From assembly GCA_020543525.1 (NCBI GenBank), contig JAHYIO010000036.1, positions 992,001-1,056,000 on the forward strand: DNA of 64,000 nucleotides, read 5' to 3'. A program made the translations under genes and the position numbers. This stretch comes from Coriolopsis trogii. Its lineage: Eukaryota > Basidiomycota > Agaricomycetes > Polyporales > Polyporaceae. The notes beneath the pieces were generated by a model. It was not told the origin of the DNA, ran no database searches, and saw only the letters and a program-made list of their open reading frames with translations. Positions 34,744-47,794 of the stretch are shown piece by piece (within the stretch, counting starts at the first letter, position 1; the number at the start of each line of letters is the position of its first letter).

Positions 34744-37158
34744 TCAAGGGAGTAACAAGAACCTCGACAGAAGACGCGTGAAGTTCGGCGTACCCAGCCC
34801 GGTGACAGGATCCCAACCAAGGGCCGCAGGAAACCCTTCAGTGCCACAGCCTGGGTTGCTGCCATTCTTGATGTCGTTGAATGCGCTCGATAACGAGCTT
34901 GAATAGATCTGTACACGTTCGGAAATCGAACTTAGCATGACGCCCATCTACCATTCGCAGCACAAGGTCATTGAATTTGCCAAGACTCACCGCTGGATTT
35001 ATCCACCCTACGGGGCCTTTACCCACGGCAAGGCGAGCGTCGTTGACCGCTGCAATGAATGCCGCGAAGATCGGCGCCGATGCAGAAGTACCTCCGCTCA
35101 ATGTCAACTTCCCTCCCACGGCGACCACAGTACGGAACCTGGAACAGAACGGAGGAGTTACTGTTGACGCAGACTCCGGGAATATGCCAATACCGTGACT
35201 CACCCATTGGCAGAAACGTCAGGAAAGGCGCGTCCAGACCTGTTGAAAACGTCCGGACCATATGGAGGAGCAAAGTCCTTGAGATACCGTTCAACGGCGT
35301 GATTCTGATAATTTGGTCTAGGAAATGTGTTGGAAAAGCCACCTCCCGATGTGAACGCCGTCGTCGCTGTTTCTGCGTCTCTGACCTATCGGCGGGAGCC
35401 GATCCCTTGTGAGCCACCCTCATAGAATGTGTCTTTCTACCGTACTCACTGTATTACCATCGGTTATCATGGTCGCACCAACCGCTGTAACATATGGACA
35501 TGAGGCAGGAAAGGTTGCAACAAAGCTTCCAAGCTGGTTCCCCGGAACAAGATTTCCGTCCACCATACAGAGCTGATGGGGACCAAATGATACGCCATCA
35601 TCGCCCGAAGAGACGATCGCGGTGAGGCCAGTGAGGCTGAGCTGAAATGTGGCCATCGCAATGAGAGAGCGTCGCTTCACCATTCACTCAGGCGCACCTT
35701 GCCTATCTCATAGCATTGTCTTTGCAGTATTGGCACGATACTTGGGTCTTGAATGTCCGGAAACGACGTGTAAAATATGGACACGACATTGGCTGCCGGC
35801 GTGTCCCCCAATCCTTCAACCCTGTCATTTGCTGAAACATGAGAAATAATCGTGAACCAATACGAACGCTCCATGCCTAATTCTGCAACGCCTGGAAGCC
35901 CGCAATAAGAGGCGTTTATGGACCCAAGAGCTCATCGCCTGAGCGAACGATGGACGAAAACTAAGCAACGGATGTGATTGTGGATAGGAGCGCACGTACC
36001 GCTGAAAGGATCAGCATCTGCCGGTCCCGTGCCTGCTTGATAGAGGAAGACCTCTTGCTTGCGACCCAATAGACCCATGATAAGTTCGAGATCCAAAGAA
36101 GCCTCCACAAGGTCGGCGAGGTCGGTATCGGAGGCATTGAAATGTCCTGAATGATGGCCTATGATGTCAATACGGTTACTTGTAGCGCTACACTCGCGTT
36201 ACTTGCCGTCAGCTATACTGCAGAGCTTAGGCCGACGGCCCACCTGATCAGGAGAGAATGTCCTGAAAAACATATCAAGATCGGCAGGCGGGTATACGTT
36301 CATTCCAAACTCAGCTAAGGCGCGATTGTGTAAGGAGCAAACAAATCTCAAGGGGACGCATCACCTACCGATGCCCACTGAATTCTTCTCCGGAGCAACC
36401 AGATCGTAGTTGAAGTTATACAGTGCGTGCAAGCACTCTAGGGTCACCGCTTTGTCACAGTCCTGCAAGCCTTTGCTTATGCGAGCGCCCTGCAAGATGG
36501 GCAGGGGCGGTGGTCAATGTCCGTCGATAATTGCAGGCTACAGTCACTCACATCCAGCAGCATCTCCGACAAGACGGATCGCCGGTACATAGCAGGCGGC
36601 ATCCGCAGCTTCCTCTCCCTCGACCAGCCCTTAGCACTGTGAAGATGCGTGACGGCCCGGACGAAGTCAACATGCGGTGAAACATGATCTGGAAGACTAT
36701 GTCCTTGCTGACAGTCAATCCGTTCGCTTCCGTGTGTCGAGGTAAAGGAGACACTCCGTCGAGAGTATCGTCTCGGCTTGCGCCACGGACGCGTTGATGA
36801 TTACCATGTCGCGCGCGAAGAACATTTCTTTGGGGTTGATGCCACATGCTTCGATGAGCCAGGAGCGCACGACTGCGGCGGAGTCGTTCGACGTACGAAA
36901 AGTTTCAGCAACGCGAGTAGGCGTCCAGTGTTGGCCGTGATTCTTGGATTGGGGATTAGATATGTCGAGGAGATAGGTGTCAATATGACGAAGTTCAGGT
37001 TGAGCAAGAACGAACTGGACAGGGACCACAGAGCTGGAGTTCGCGCGGCGATGGGGGCCCCAGTGCATGGGAGGAAGTCCTTGAGTGGCCCTAGACAAGA
37101 AATCCACGGCTCCTGTTCCAGATAGCATAGCAAACGGCGGAAGGAGGGAGAAGAGCAT
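34744..37158 (-). CDS. Secreted sedolisin (S53 serine-carboxyl protease), copy B
   Basis: This is a paralogue of the neighbouring copy A, in the same orientation. The start at 37158 gives MLFSLLPPFAMLSGTGAVDF, a short hydrophobic signal. The pro-domain continues RHIDTYLLDISNPQSKNHGQ. Catalytic residues are visible: Glu and Asp in VEASLDLELIMGLLG, the oxyanion Asp in AIVSSGDDGVSFG and Ser in [14 protein letters not shown]. The shared end [26 protein letters not shown] stops at 34744. A minus-strand TATAAAG lies at about 37199-37205, some 40 bp before the start. The exon pattern parallels copy A, which supports a local duplication. Substrate-site loops and the pro-domain differ most. No disabling change was seen, but not every splice site was checked. 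Confidence 0.88.
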
Positions 37159-37615
37159 CTTGACTGCGTGCTATACGACGGTCATTTGTGGTTCCCTTCT
37201 TTATAGCGACGACAGCGACGTAAGCGCTTGAAGCAGAAGGTGATTGAAGGGAAATAGACGACATTACAGAAGGCATTTGCACCCTTCGCACCTGAGTCCT
37301 GTCAGTAATATCCTGTCACTTTGGCAAGAGGCTGAACCGGCGGTGCCAGATGCGCAGTGCTGCATGTCATGCTAATGGACACGCAAGGCGGCGTAGCATG
37401 ACACGCTCAGTGTCAAATGTCAATTGCGATTGAGACGACGGCTATACAAGTCCGTATACCAACGCTCCGGCATCCTGTAGGATTCAATGCTTTCATGTTC
37501 ATTGAGTCGAGATGCATGACTGGAAAGGAATGCATGGTTACCAATGCCCGTGCTGAGGAGTTGCAGTATTGGGCGAGGTCCACGGGCAGCGAACAGTATG
37601 TATAAATCGCCGAGA
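37159..37615. other. Intergenic region between sedolisin B and the Yip1-family gene
   Basis: About 460 bp. The low end should be the promoter of sedolisin B, with a TATAAAG box on the minus strand, and the high end the 3' UTR of the Yip1-family gene. No further feature was seen. Confidence 0.5.
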
Positions 37616-38938
37616 CTACTGGATAATAATCATCCATGCCAGGACAAAGTAGAACAGCCTGCGCAAAGTCAGTCCCAGAAGTTCACGCATGCACGTCGCA
37701 TATCGATGACTTACAGAAGAGGGTAGACCGCCAGTAGAATGCGTTGCTGCTCTATTTTGGTGCCATCGAGGAAGTTCACAGAAGCTACGCTTTTGGTTAG
37801 AGAGCAACTGCTGGGAACGGAGCGGGATCTTCCTACCCCATACACACCACGCCCATGCTGCTATCGCCACGGGCGCACGGACGTAGATTAGGTGCACGAA
37901 CGTTGAGACGAGCGCAGCGATGTCAAGTGGGGCAACGCAGTATCCGAGGACGCAAAGCCCTTGGAAGAAAGACCTAGTAGACAGGCTCAGCGAGTACTTG
38001 GAAGGATCTATGGGATACATACACTCGGCCACCGAGCAGCTGAGCGATCAAAATGGTCAGAGAATGTTACGAGCTCAGTCGAGCTTTGACACTAACCTTG
38101 GCTTGCACAGTCACGATCAAGGACCCTACTCCAATGATTACGACTACACTGGTAAATACTCCTAGCGACTGAGCAGGTGGGGCCTGACAGTATGTGATCG
38201 TCAGCGAGCGTATGTGTCGCTTTGTGAAGACGTACATTGATACTCAGTAGTATGCCTAGTGTAAGGCACAAGACAAGAGGCCCCCAGAGGTCCCAGTCCC
38301 TGGGAATGTAATGAGATACGAGTTGGTTGACCTGCATTATCTCCGTGCACACCTGAGAAGATCACGGTTGCCACTACTTCGGGGAGGGTACAACACTTGG
38401 ATAAGCTTGACGTAGATAGAGAAGAGATCTCTCCCCTAGAGATTCGTTGTAGCTCCACCTTTCTTTCAAGCTATGACTATTATGACTCACAATGGTCGTC
38501 GTAATGGGTTCATCAAGGGTGTCCACTCCAGTGTATCTGAGCCATAGCTCAAACTGCAAGCCGAATGGAGCGAGCATAGTGACAAAACATACCGCGTCTC
38601 AACTCGCACACCTCCAACTGACCGCCTGTTGGTCTGCGGGACATTGCCATTCACTGGTGTTCCGATGTTACCAGAGAGAGATGGCGAGCCTGCAGGCGGT
38701 GCGAGTTGCTCCGGAGCCCTCGCTTTGCCCTTGTCTTGACCGGGAGAGTTTGGGCTGGGCACCAGGCCAGGATGGGTGAAGCCTGGTATGGCGTCCTCAT
38801 CGAGGTCGTCATCGTCTTTGTATGAGGAGCCTCAGCATTCGTTCAGATTAGCGTACTGCTTGGCTGCGTACCTGCCTCGATGAATTGAGAGGTAGAAGTG
38901 AGGGGAGTGGTGACTTCGACATTGTCCAACCGCTGCAT
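37616..38938 (-). CDS. YIP4: Yip1-family Golgi membrane protein (YIPF6/Yip4-like)
   Basis: Five-helix proteins of this family bind Rab GTPases and act in ER-Golgi transport. The start at 38938 gives MQRLDNVEVTTPLTSTSQFI and an acidic exon (DDDDLDEDAIPGFTHPG). Spliced segments then read RYTGVDTLDEPITTTI, GRDLFSIYVKLIQVLYPPRS and DWDLWGPLVLCLTLGILLSI, the last being the hallmark of the Yip1 domain. The remaining helices include FFQGLCVLGYCVAPLDIAAL and VAIAAWAWCVW, and the end LLLFYFVLAWMIIIQ stops at 37616. About seven short introns are needed. The divergent partner is RPT2, with about 330 bp between start codons. The choice of Yip4/YIPF6 over other Yip1 proteins rests on the DWDLWGPL and LGYC patterns. 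Confidence 0.85.
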
Positions 38939-39269
38939 CGTGTAGACCACGCTAAATGAGAATCGTCCTCAGAATGCGCGTACTAATGAATAGGTAGAGG
39001 AAGCGCGAGTTAGTGGAAAGCAAAGCTTGAGCAGTGAAGGTGTAGACGGGTATGGTCAAGTCTGGCGGATGGTGAGCTCACTGCGCGCTGGGCACAGGCG
39101 CCTACAGCTTGTCGCGAGAGAGGCGCCCAGTCGGCATCCGCCACAATACCTGCACGTGACGAACTCGACCTCCAAGCTGACGCGTCGCGGTGCATTTGGA
39201 TGCGTACAGAGCGCCTTCTTGCTACTAGCCCCTTCCTTTCCCGTACCACCACACCTCCCCTTGCACATC

Positions 39270-40892
<1,623 letters not shown>

Positions 40893-42859
40893 TTTTGTAC
40901 CTGTTTCGCTATCGCGTATATTCTATTGTTTCTCTAGTATCCGTTGCTGCGTTTCTCTTCATCCATCAATGGTGGCAGGACGAACGACGAGCCGGACCAA
41001 GGACACAACTGCAACGCCCGCGATGGGCGACGATAGTCTCAGACACCCAGCGACACGTGCCTCGACCATAACTGAAAATCTTCAGGCATCGGGATCCGTT
41101 AGTCTCGTAAGCTCGCTGGTTTCCCATCTCTTCACACTCATGACCGCTCCATCGCGCAGACCGATCTGGTGATTGTTCTGGTAGGCTCCGACCGTCGCGT
41201 CGGACTCGGATGTTTCACCCTAGTAGGCGAGGATGTGTACTCCCGCACGGCGTGATCACCAACAGGGCTATTCACTCATCGTCGCACAGTCGCGCCCGTG
41301 CTGGACCGCCGATGCATCGCGCTCATTCTATTCTAAAGTGCCCTACCTCGTCAGAGTTCGCGTTCTACAAGGGTGCTTAAACCGTCCGCAGGGACATGTG
41401 GTTGACCAGACGGTGGCGAGGAACACCTCCACGAGATGATGCCTCATGCCGTCTTCAATACACGGCTTGCTTGGATCTGTTCTGCACCGTGCACCCAGGC
41501 CATCGGACTCAATTGTTGACATGGACCTAGGACAAAGTCATACCGTGTAACGTCTGTAACCATGACATTGCGAAGGCCGCTGAATGCCCATCAGGCGGGT
41601 TCGTTGGCTGCGATCGTTCAGCCTGAACAGACTACCGGGATGGGATAGAGCGTTGACGTCATGGGTGGTTATAAGGGTTGCGAGCGAAGCAGCTAGACAA
41701 CAAGATCACAGTATGCGCCGGGCGAGGCATTCGAGACAAGGTGAATCCGGAAACAAACAGGGTGGCGTGCACAAGACATGGAAGTGTGGGCAGGCGTGGT
41801 GTATTGTTAGCGGTCGATGGGTGGAGGAGGATCCCAGGCTGATGGTGGCGCGTCCCGCGGACAGCGAAGGAGGGTGTTACTCGGCTTGCAAATCAACATA
41901 CATATAATCCTCGCCTCCTCCCCTCTTCGCGCCCTCTTCCCTCTGCTCTTCTCCTTTCTGCCGCTTACACTTACACACTTGCTTATATGCTATCCACCTC
42001 CATGGAGTCGGGTCCTTACAATCGTCGCGTCGCTCGTTCTATGCGGTACATGTTGCCAATTCGCGGTAACCCCAGACGCTCTCTCCAGTTGAATCACAAT
42101 GGCACGCTCAACATCAGGCGGTCTCCCGACACCTGGTCATCATTCACCACCACAACGCGTAGAACGCGTCCATATGATAGCCAATTGACTATCGTCGTCT
42201 GGCAACGCAATTTTTTCGAAGATGAGGATGAAGAGCGGAGCTGGCACACCGCACGACGTGCAGTATTACCCCAAGCACGATTTTGGCCTGGCCAACGAGG
42301 CGCGTGGTGCTCCGTTGCGACTGATACTCCCGGTGGTACATATGGTACATGTTCCTTCCATCGCGATCGGAAACACTTTTGCCCAGCTGATAGACCCCAC
42401 ACAAACGGAGCACTTTTCCGTATCACGATGATGCAACACTCGCCGCGATCACCACGATGTTGTACATCCAGGGCCGGAGCGCGCAGTTGCGCGATGGACG
42501 CTGCGGGCTTCCGATGCCATACGAGCGCAGGCGAGGACGGAGCTGGCGATGTGCAGGTGATCGACGGGGGGAGACGTCAATGTTGGTGTCACCTCGTGCG
42601 GGGAGTAAGTCTAAGCGGCGGAGGGCTAACTCGAATAATTAACGGAACTATCTGTCCCGGCGGCTATCTCAGGGACGCGTGTTTCTGATTGGCTGTGATG
42701 GGGTAGAATGGACCTGCCCTAAGCCAGGAACGTGGCTCGGCTTCTCGCGATGGGGTCGGTCATCACAGGGCCGATTCCACCTTGTTAGCTCCCCCCATTG
42801 TCCTTTGGCTCCTACCCTACTCTCTCCTCTTATATTAACCACCCTCCTCTCGTTCAACT
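40893..42859. other. Two-kilobase region without a supported gene
   Basis: Between RPT2 and the next plus-strand gene. The longest open frame (41987-42688, 233 codons, starting MLSTSMESGPYNRRVARSMR) is rich in Arg, Ser and His, has no recognisable domain and overlaps other open frames, so I do not call it. I see no transposon ends or RNA gene. The region may hold a long 5' UTR and promoter of the 42.9-kb gene, or a fast-evolving or lost gene. Confidence 0.4.
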
Positions 42860-44562
42860 ATGCGCGAGCAGTGTCCTACTGCTGCCCCCGCTCTCTCTCT
42901 TGTCATGCCTCACTCTTCCCAATCCCGCCGTCGCTCGTCTCTCCTCTCGTCTGTTTCCGATCCGCACACTCCTCCTCCTCGCGACACCCCCCTGCCATTC
43001 TTGTTGTCGCCCAAAAACAACAGGAAGAGTTCGGATAGTTGGAATAGCTCAATCTATGATGGAGCAGACGACGTCGAGTGGGAATGGACAGCAGAGCAGA
43101 CGCGTCTTCTGTCGAGGGTATGTCTTCCTGACGCGTTTGGGCGCGCGTCGTCCTTCCTTTACGGTTGCGACGCGTCCCCAATGCTTCTCCGCCTCCCAAA
43201 CGCGTATTGATCCTGGATTGGTGCAACAGACGTTGGATGCCCTACCGGCGCACAAGATGACGCCCTTCAACGGACCCGTTCCTCCTTCGAGCCTCCTCGA
43301 CAGGATCGCGAAAGGCGTTCTCGACGCGAAAGGTCCTGCAGAATGGCCTCATTCTCTGCGCCAGACCCGTGCCAAGATCATCGAGTTGTGTCGTCTACGC
43401 GCAACGGAGGATACTGCCAGTGATACCATCGCTGAGGAATCCACCGACGCCGACGTCCTGCAGCAGACCACAAATCGAGTACCCAAGCGGCCTCTATATA
43501 GACAGTCAAGTATGGACTTCATGCAATCCGCAAAGATTGACCCCAAAGAGAACGACTCCATCGCCCGGTATGTTCCGGTTTGTTGTTGACCTCGCGATTT
43601 CGGCTAACAATCACGATATCACGCTCAGGTTATCTCATCGCCTACAGCATACTGAACGTATCATCCCCAATCCTGCTTACCCTTATGTGCGCTCTTCTCC
43701 TCGACCTCGCGCTGGCACTAGGACGCTCGTATCCACAGCAAGCTCCTCCACGCTTAACTCGCAGAGCTCGTGCAGCTCCATCGGATCACGCATTCCTCGC
43801 CTCCGCAGGTCACTATCCTCCTTATCAAACTCCTCTGAATCGTATATTCAGCAGCCTGCAACCGTCGACCCCCGAGTTCAGCGCATCAAGCGTGCGGAAT
43901 CTTTCGCAGGGTCGGCGCTTTATCCCCCGGGGTCTCCGCTCAAATGCGTCCCATCTCTCGCAGCGATGTCGAAGCGTAGCTCTGACGCTATGAGCGTGGA
44001 TCACTCAAATCGCTCTGACATAACCACCTCGTCAGATGAGGAAGAGAAGATGCGCAGCAAGCGGGCGAAGAAGCCGCGCGTCAAGCCTGCCTCTCCTACG
44101 CCGCCTGCTGCTCCCTCTGTCGCGGTGTCCCCACCAAAACCCAAGCTCCGACGGACGACGAAGCAGATCTCCAAGAATCCTTCCACCACCACCAAAGAGT
44201 CCACTCCGCGCTCGTCGAAGCCCAGCGCTACCTTACAGCGTGACTCCAGTATCCTTGGCCCGGAACTTCCTGTACTACCGGCCGATGTCGCTGCCCGCGT
44301 TTCCACCCGCCCCTGCTCGGTGATACCTGCCCCATCAAGTCCCATCTACCTCCGTCACCTACCTCACTTACCTCATTCGCCTTACGCTCTCCCCTCTCCC
44401 AAGCGTGGCCAACAACGTCGTGTGAAAGGCCCTTCGTTGGGTCGCCCTTCCGTGGGAAGGAAGATTTCGTTCGGCAGTCTCGTGCCTTCCGAACAAGCAT
44501 GTCCCGATTGTCCCAGCCGCGCCGCAGGTCAGGGCCTCGAAAGTGCTTTCCAACTTCAGTGA
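42860..44562 (+). CDS. Disordered Ser/Pro-rich orphan protein
   Basis: I do not recognise a family. From 42860 the frame reads MREQCPTAAPALSLVMPHSS, with a second ATG at 42905. A conserved-looking part follows: SIYDGADDVEWEWTAEQTRL, then after an intron ending CAACAG, TLDALPAHKMTPFNGPVPPS and LLDRIAKGVLDAK. A second intron joins ENDSIAR to LSHRLQHTERIIPNPAYPYV. The rest is Ser/Pro/Lys-rich with basic runs (RSKRAKKPRVK) suggesting a nuclear site. The main frame stops at 44562. An alternative intron near 44473-44516 would give a different tail (APQVRASKVLSNFSEDADAT) ending near 44664. About 490 residues. Gene status is likely from the matching introns; the function is unknown. Confidence 0.65.
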
Positions 44563-45617
44563 AGATGCAGATGCAACAAATTCACGCAGCACTCTGTCAT
44601 ACAAACACACCACTCATCGAGAACATCACATCCATGTCTCCGCTCGGCAATTTCATTCCGCCTAGGCCTCGATCTTACGACGGCGAACCCACACTCCTTA
44701 TCTATTTGTCTGAAGAGGTTCCATCATGTCAACCCACCGCATCACTCTCATTCACCATCAGTCTCCATATCCCCGATAGCACCCTACGGGATCCACCTAC
44801 ACTCATTCTATCCTTTTCGTCTATTTCATCATCACAACCACTGGACGCAGAGCAAACACAAGATTCAATCACCATGCTCCCGCCGATCCCAATGTAACTA
44901 ACTACCCCATGCGTTGCGCCGCCAACCGGACAACGTCAGGAGCCTGCGTCGCGGGCGCTGTGTATACCAGCAATCATCGCTGCTTGTACGATGTGTACCA
45001 ATAAGCTGAGAAATCCCGCCCCATCTGTGCACTGGACCACCCTCTTCCATTCCTATCTCTCAACCACCGATAGCTTGCTTGTTACTTTTCTCTCCTTCGC
45101 TTCATCTCATCCCCGCTCCAACTCTTTGCTTATCCTCACTCTGAAGGGCATGCCGTACTCCCCCGAACACACGGCTGGCATTGCTCTGTGTGCTCTAGTC
45201 TTCGTTCTTTGTATCTGTTGGATTCGACTCCCTCCTTTCGTCTGCTGCGCACGCGTTCTCTGGGATATTCGTGTAGTATACATGCCATCCGTCCACCAGG
45301 TCTTCGTGTACATGTACCTCTGCCTCAATATCATCCCTTCGGGATCGCTGTAAATTGTTCGAACAACCTTTCTATAGATGTACCGCCAGTGGAGAATCGC
45401 ATCCCTGTTTCACAATTGTCAATCGTAGCGATGCAGAGTCTTCGGCCAGACATATTCCAGGAATAATGCGCTTGGTTCGATACTCTTACCTTCAGTGACG
45501 GGGACTGTTTGCGAATAGTACCGTCGAACACAGGGACTAAAATGATTACTCCGTCCGAGAACGCTTCATGGGACGAGGAGAAAGCAGCTGGTTATCGCTA
45601 CGACACACAGACGCAAT
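44563..45617. other. Intergenic region with weak open frames
   Basis: About 1 kb. A plus-strand frame at 44991-45353 (120 codons) is hydrophobic and Cys-rich (GIALCALVFVLCICWIRLPP) but has no upstream context or family match. It could be a small membrane protein or simply a T-rich 3' region. Nothing else is seen. Confidence 0.4.
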
Positions 45618-46159
45618 CTAGGCAACGATGGTGCAGCGGACCATCGGAGTTTGTCTACAGCTCACACTGATGGCATGCGCAAACGCTCTCGTGAGACTCG
45701 GAGAGACGGCGATACAGGAGAGGGACTCACGACGTACACTGGTTCCTATGATGGTGGTGACGACTGTTCGGCCTTCGCCCTCCGCTCAGCAATCGCCGCA
45801 CGCTTCTCAGCGAGGAGCACCGCTGCCCGCTGGTCCCAGTGGTATGCTCCGTACCCAACAAAGCCAAAGACGGCCATAGCGATGGCGTGGCCCGCAGGGT
45901 CTGCGTACAAGCGAAGGTTTGGTTGCGCGTGGAGTGATCATAAACAGAGGGGGATACAAGAGAGCGCAGATGCACGGACAAGAAGCGTACCAGGTAGCAG
46001 CATGGTTGGGATGATGTCCATTAGTCTGCAAGACGGTGGGGAGGCGAATGAGAGGAAACACGCACTCTCGAGGATGGGACGTCTTTGGATCCCAAGCTGA
46101 CCGACACGCGCGGCGAGGCCGACGAGGGAGAAGCCGACGATGTTAGCGAGGAGAGACAT
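45618..46159 (-). CDS. Small membrane protein resembling a complex I accessory subunit (14-kDa type)
   Basis: The start at 46159 gives MSLLANIVGFSLVGLAARVG then QLGIQRRPILE. Removing one intron (45901-46065) joins it to NPAGHAIAMAVFGFVGYGAY, HWDQRAAVLLAEKRAAIAER. The arrangement of one short helix with QLGI-RP, a second glycine-rich helix and then a charged helix with repeated R/E resembles the fungal NADH:ubiquinone oxidoreductase 14-kDa accessory subunit. That identification is by pattern only. The C-terminal part after IAERRAEG is of lower quality. The stop at 45618 holds only if there is no further intron, and a GTACGT donor-like site lies near 45737. Divergent from the TPR gene. Confidence 0.6.
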
Positions 46160-46424
46160 GACGACGGTGGAGGAGTTCGTTGGATGCGTTTGCGTTTGCG
46201 TGGGCAGCAGGATTCCCGAGGCAAACGGGGAATAGTGCCGATAAGTGCATTTGGAATCACGACAAGTCCTGATCTGGCAGCACCACGTGAGCCCGTATAT
46301 TGAGCGCTAGAGCCCTGCTTCACGCTTAAAGCAACTGGCAGCCCCAGAGTACGAGGTTGTTCTCCGCCACATCCCCGTGTCTCACCTGAAACCCTACTCT
46401 CTCATCCCTGACCACGTGCAAAGT

Positions 46425-47456
46425 ATGGCAGAGGCAGCATCGTCGACGCCAGGCATTTCTGCTGGTGGTGACATCGCCAACAAGTTCAATATCGCGAAAG
46501 AGCGCAAAGCCGCAGGCGATGAGGCGTTCAAGAACAACGACTTCATGGGCGGTGAGTACCGATGTCTCTTGTATGCTCTTCCTGTCTGTAGCGCTACTGA
46601 TCCTATGCGACTTGTAGCTTTCAGGAATTATCACGAAGTGAGTGGCAGTCGATCAAACTGACGAACTTAGTTGACGCCACTCGCGATTGTCCAGTCCTTG
46701 TTGTACCTAAAGGGCCTAGACAAGTGAGTCTTACACCATCACAGAGTGTATTCGTGTATATATGCTGAATTCAAACTAGGAACGCGACACAGAAAGCCCT
46801 TGGTCAGCCCGTACCGGAGCCGCCACCGATCGAGAAGGTGACCCCGACTGCAGATGAGAAGGCCAAGACTGAGGTGTGCACATTCGCTGAACCTACATAC
46901 CTGCCTAAGGATGTCCCAGCTCAACTGCTTTCTTTCTTTAAAAGGTCGATTTCCTTGCGGAGAAGATATATGCGAACATGTCCATGTGCCACCTGAAGAA
47001 GGGCAACTGGAAGCGTGCGGTAGAGACGGCAGATCAGGTGTGTATTGTCCGCTGCCACTAGCTATAGCGGGCATCTTACGCGGGATACACAATGCGCAGG
47101 CTCTCAGCTACAACCCGAAGAATTACAAGGCCCTCTTCCGTAAAGCCAAGGCGTTGAAAGAGCAGGGCTTCTTCGAGAAGGCGGAGAAGATCCTCGAGGA
47201 TATCATCAAGAACGGTCCTGAGAGTGGTATGCCGCGTGTTGTGCAGCACATGTGTACTTTGAGCTGACAAGCAATCAGATAAAGCGGCGTGCGAGGAGGA
47301 GCTCGTGGATGTTCGCAAACGCGACAAGGCCGTCACCGCGCAGCATAACCAGAAGATGAAGGGTATGTGCTTCATCTCAAAACCGTGTCTCCTCTCTCTG
47401 ACTGCGCTGCTGTAGGCTTCCTGAACAAGGAGAAGGTCGACCTCAGCAAGGACTAG
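46425..47456 (+). CDS. TPR-repeat protein
   Basis: This is a small soluble protein with tetratricopeptide repeats, probably a chaperone cofactor. The start at 46425 gives MAEAASSTPGISAGGDIANK. The first repeat is ERKAAGDEAFKNNDFMG-AFR then NYHESLLYLKGLD. A linker of charged and Pro residues (PVPEPPPIEKVTPTADEK) leads to the second and third repeats: AEKIYANMSMCHLKKGNWKR and ALSYNPKNYKALFRKAKALK. The end is basic (KGFLNKEKVDLSKD). Seven exons are read, including two very short ones around AFRNYHE and SLLYLKGLD. The layout resembles the TPR part of FKBP-type or Cns1/TTC-type proteins without their catalytic domain. No closer name is justified. A start at 46377 would add 16 residues. Confidence 0.8.
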
Positions 47457-47794
47457 CCTGGGGGGGCCCTCGGTAGAATGGGAATTGAATTGTATATTGC
47501 TGACATGTATCGACTGCTTTCTTGCGCTGTAGTAGCATTTTCGGTGTGTATGAACATTCTTGGTATCTCTGGCATCTTTCGTCCCGACACACGACGCCCG
47601 CCATCGATGTAGGCGTGTCCCGATAACCTGAGAAGCCTCATGGCATGGCGTCCTTAAATGGGCGAGGTGACACTAACAGTTCGCGTGACGCACGGGCACG
47701 TGGTCGTGTACAGGACGCGCCGGTGTGACACCGTATGGCACTGAACCCACCTTGACCAGAACGCCTTCGGTCACTAACCAACATCCACATCGCC

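Noticed and set aside
41987..42688. Plus-strand 233-codon open frame
   Set aside because: Arg/Ser/His-rich with no domain, overlapping other open frames of similar size; no support as a gene.
44991..45353. Plus-strand 120-codon hydrophobic open frame
   Set aside because: Composition suggests T-rich non-coding sequence; no family or context.
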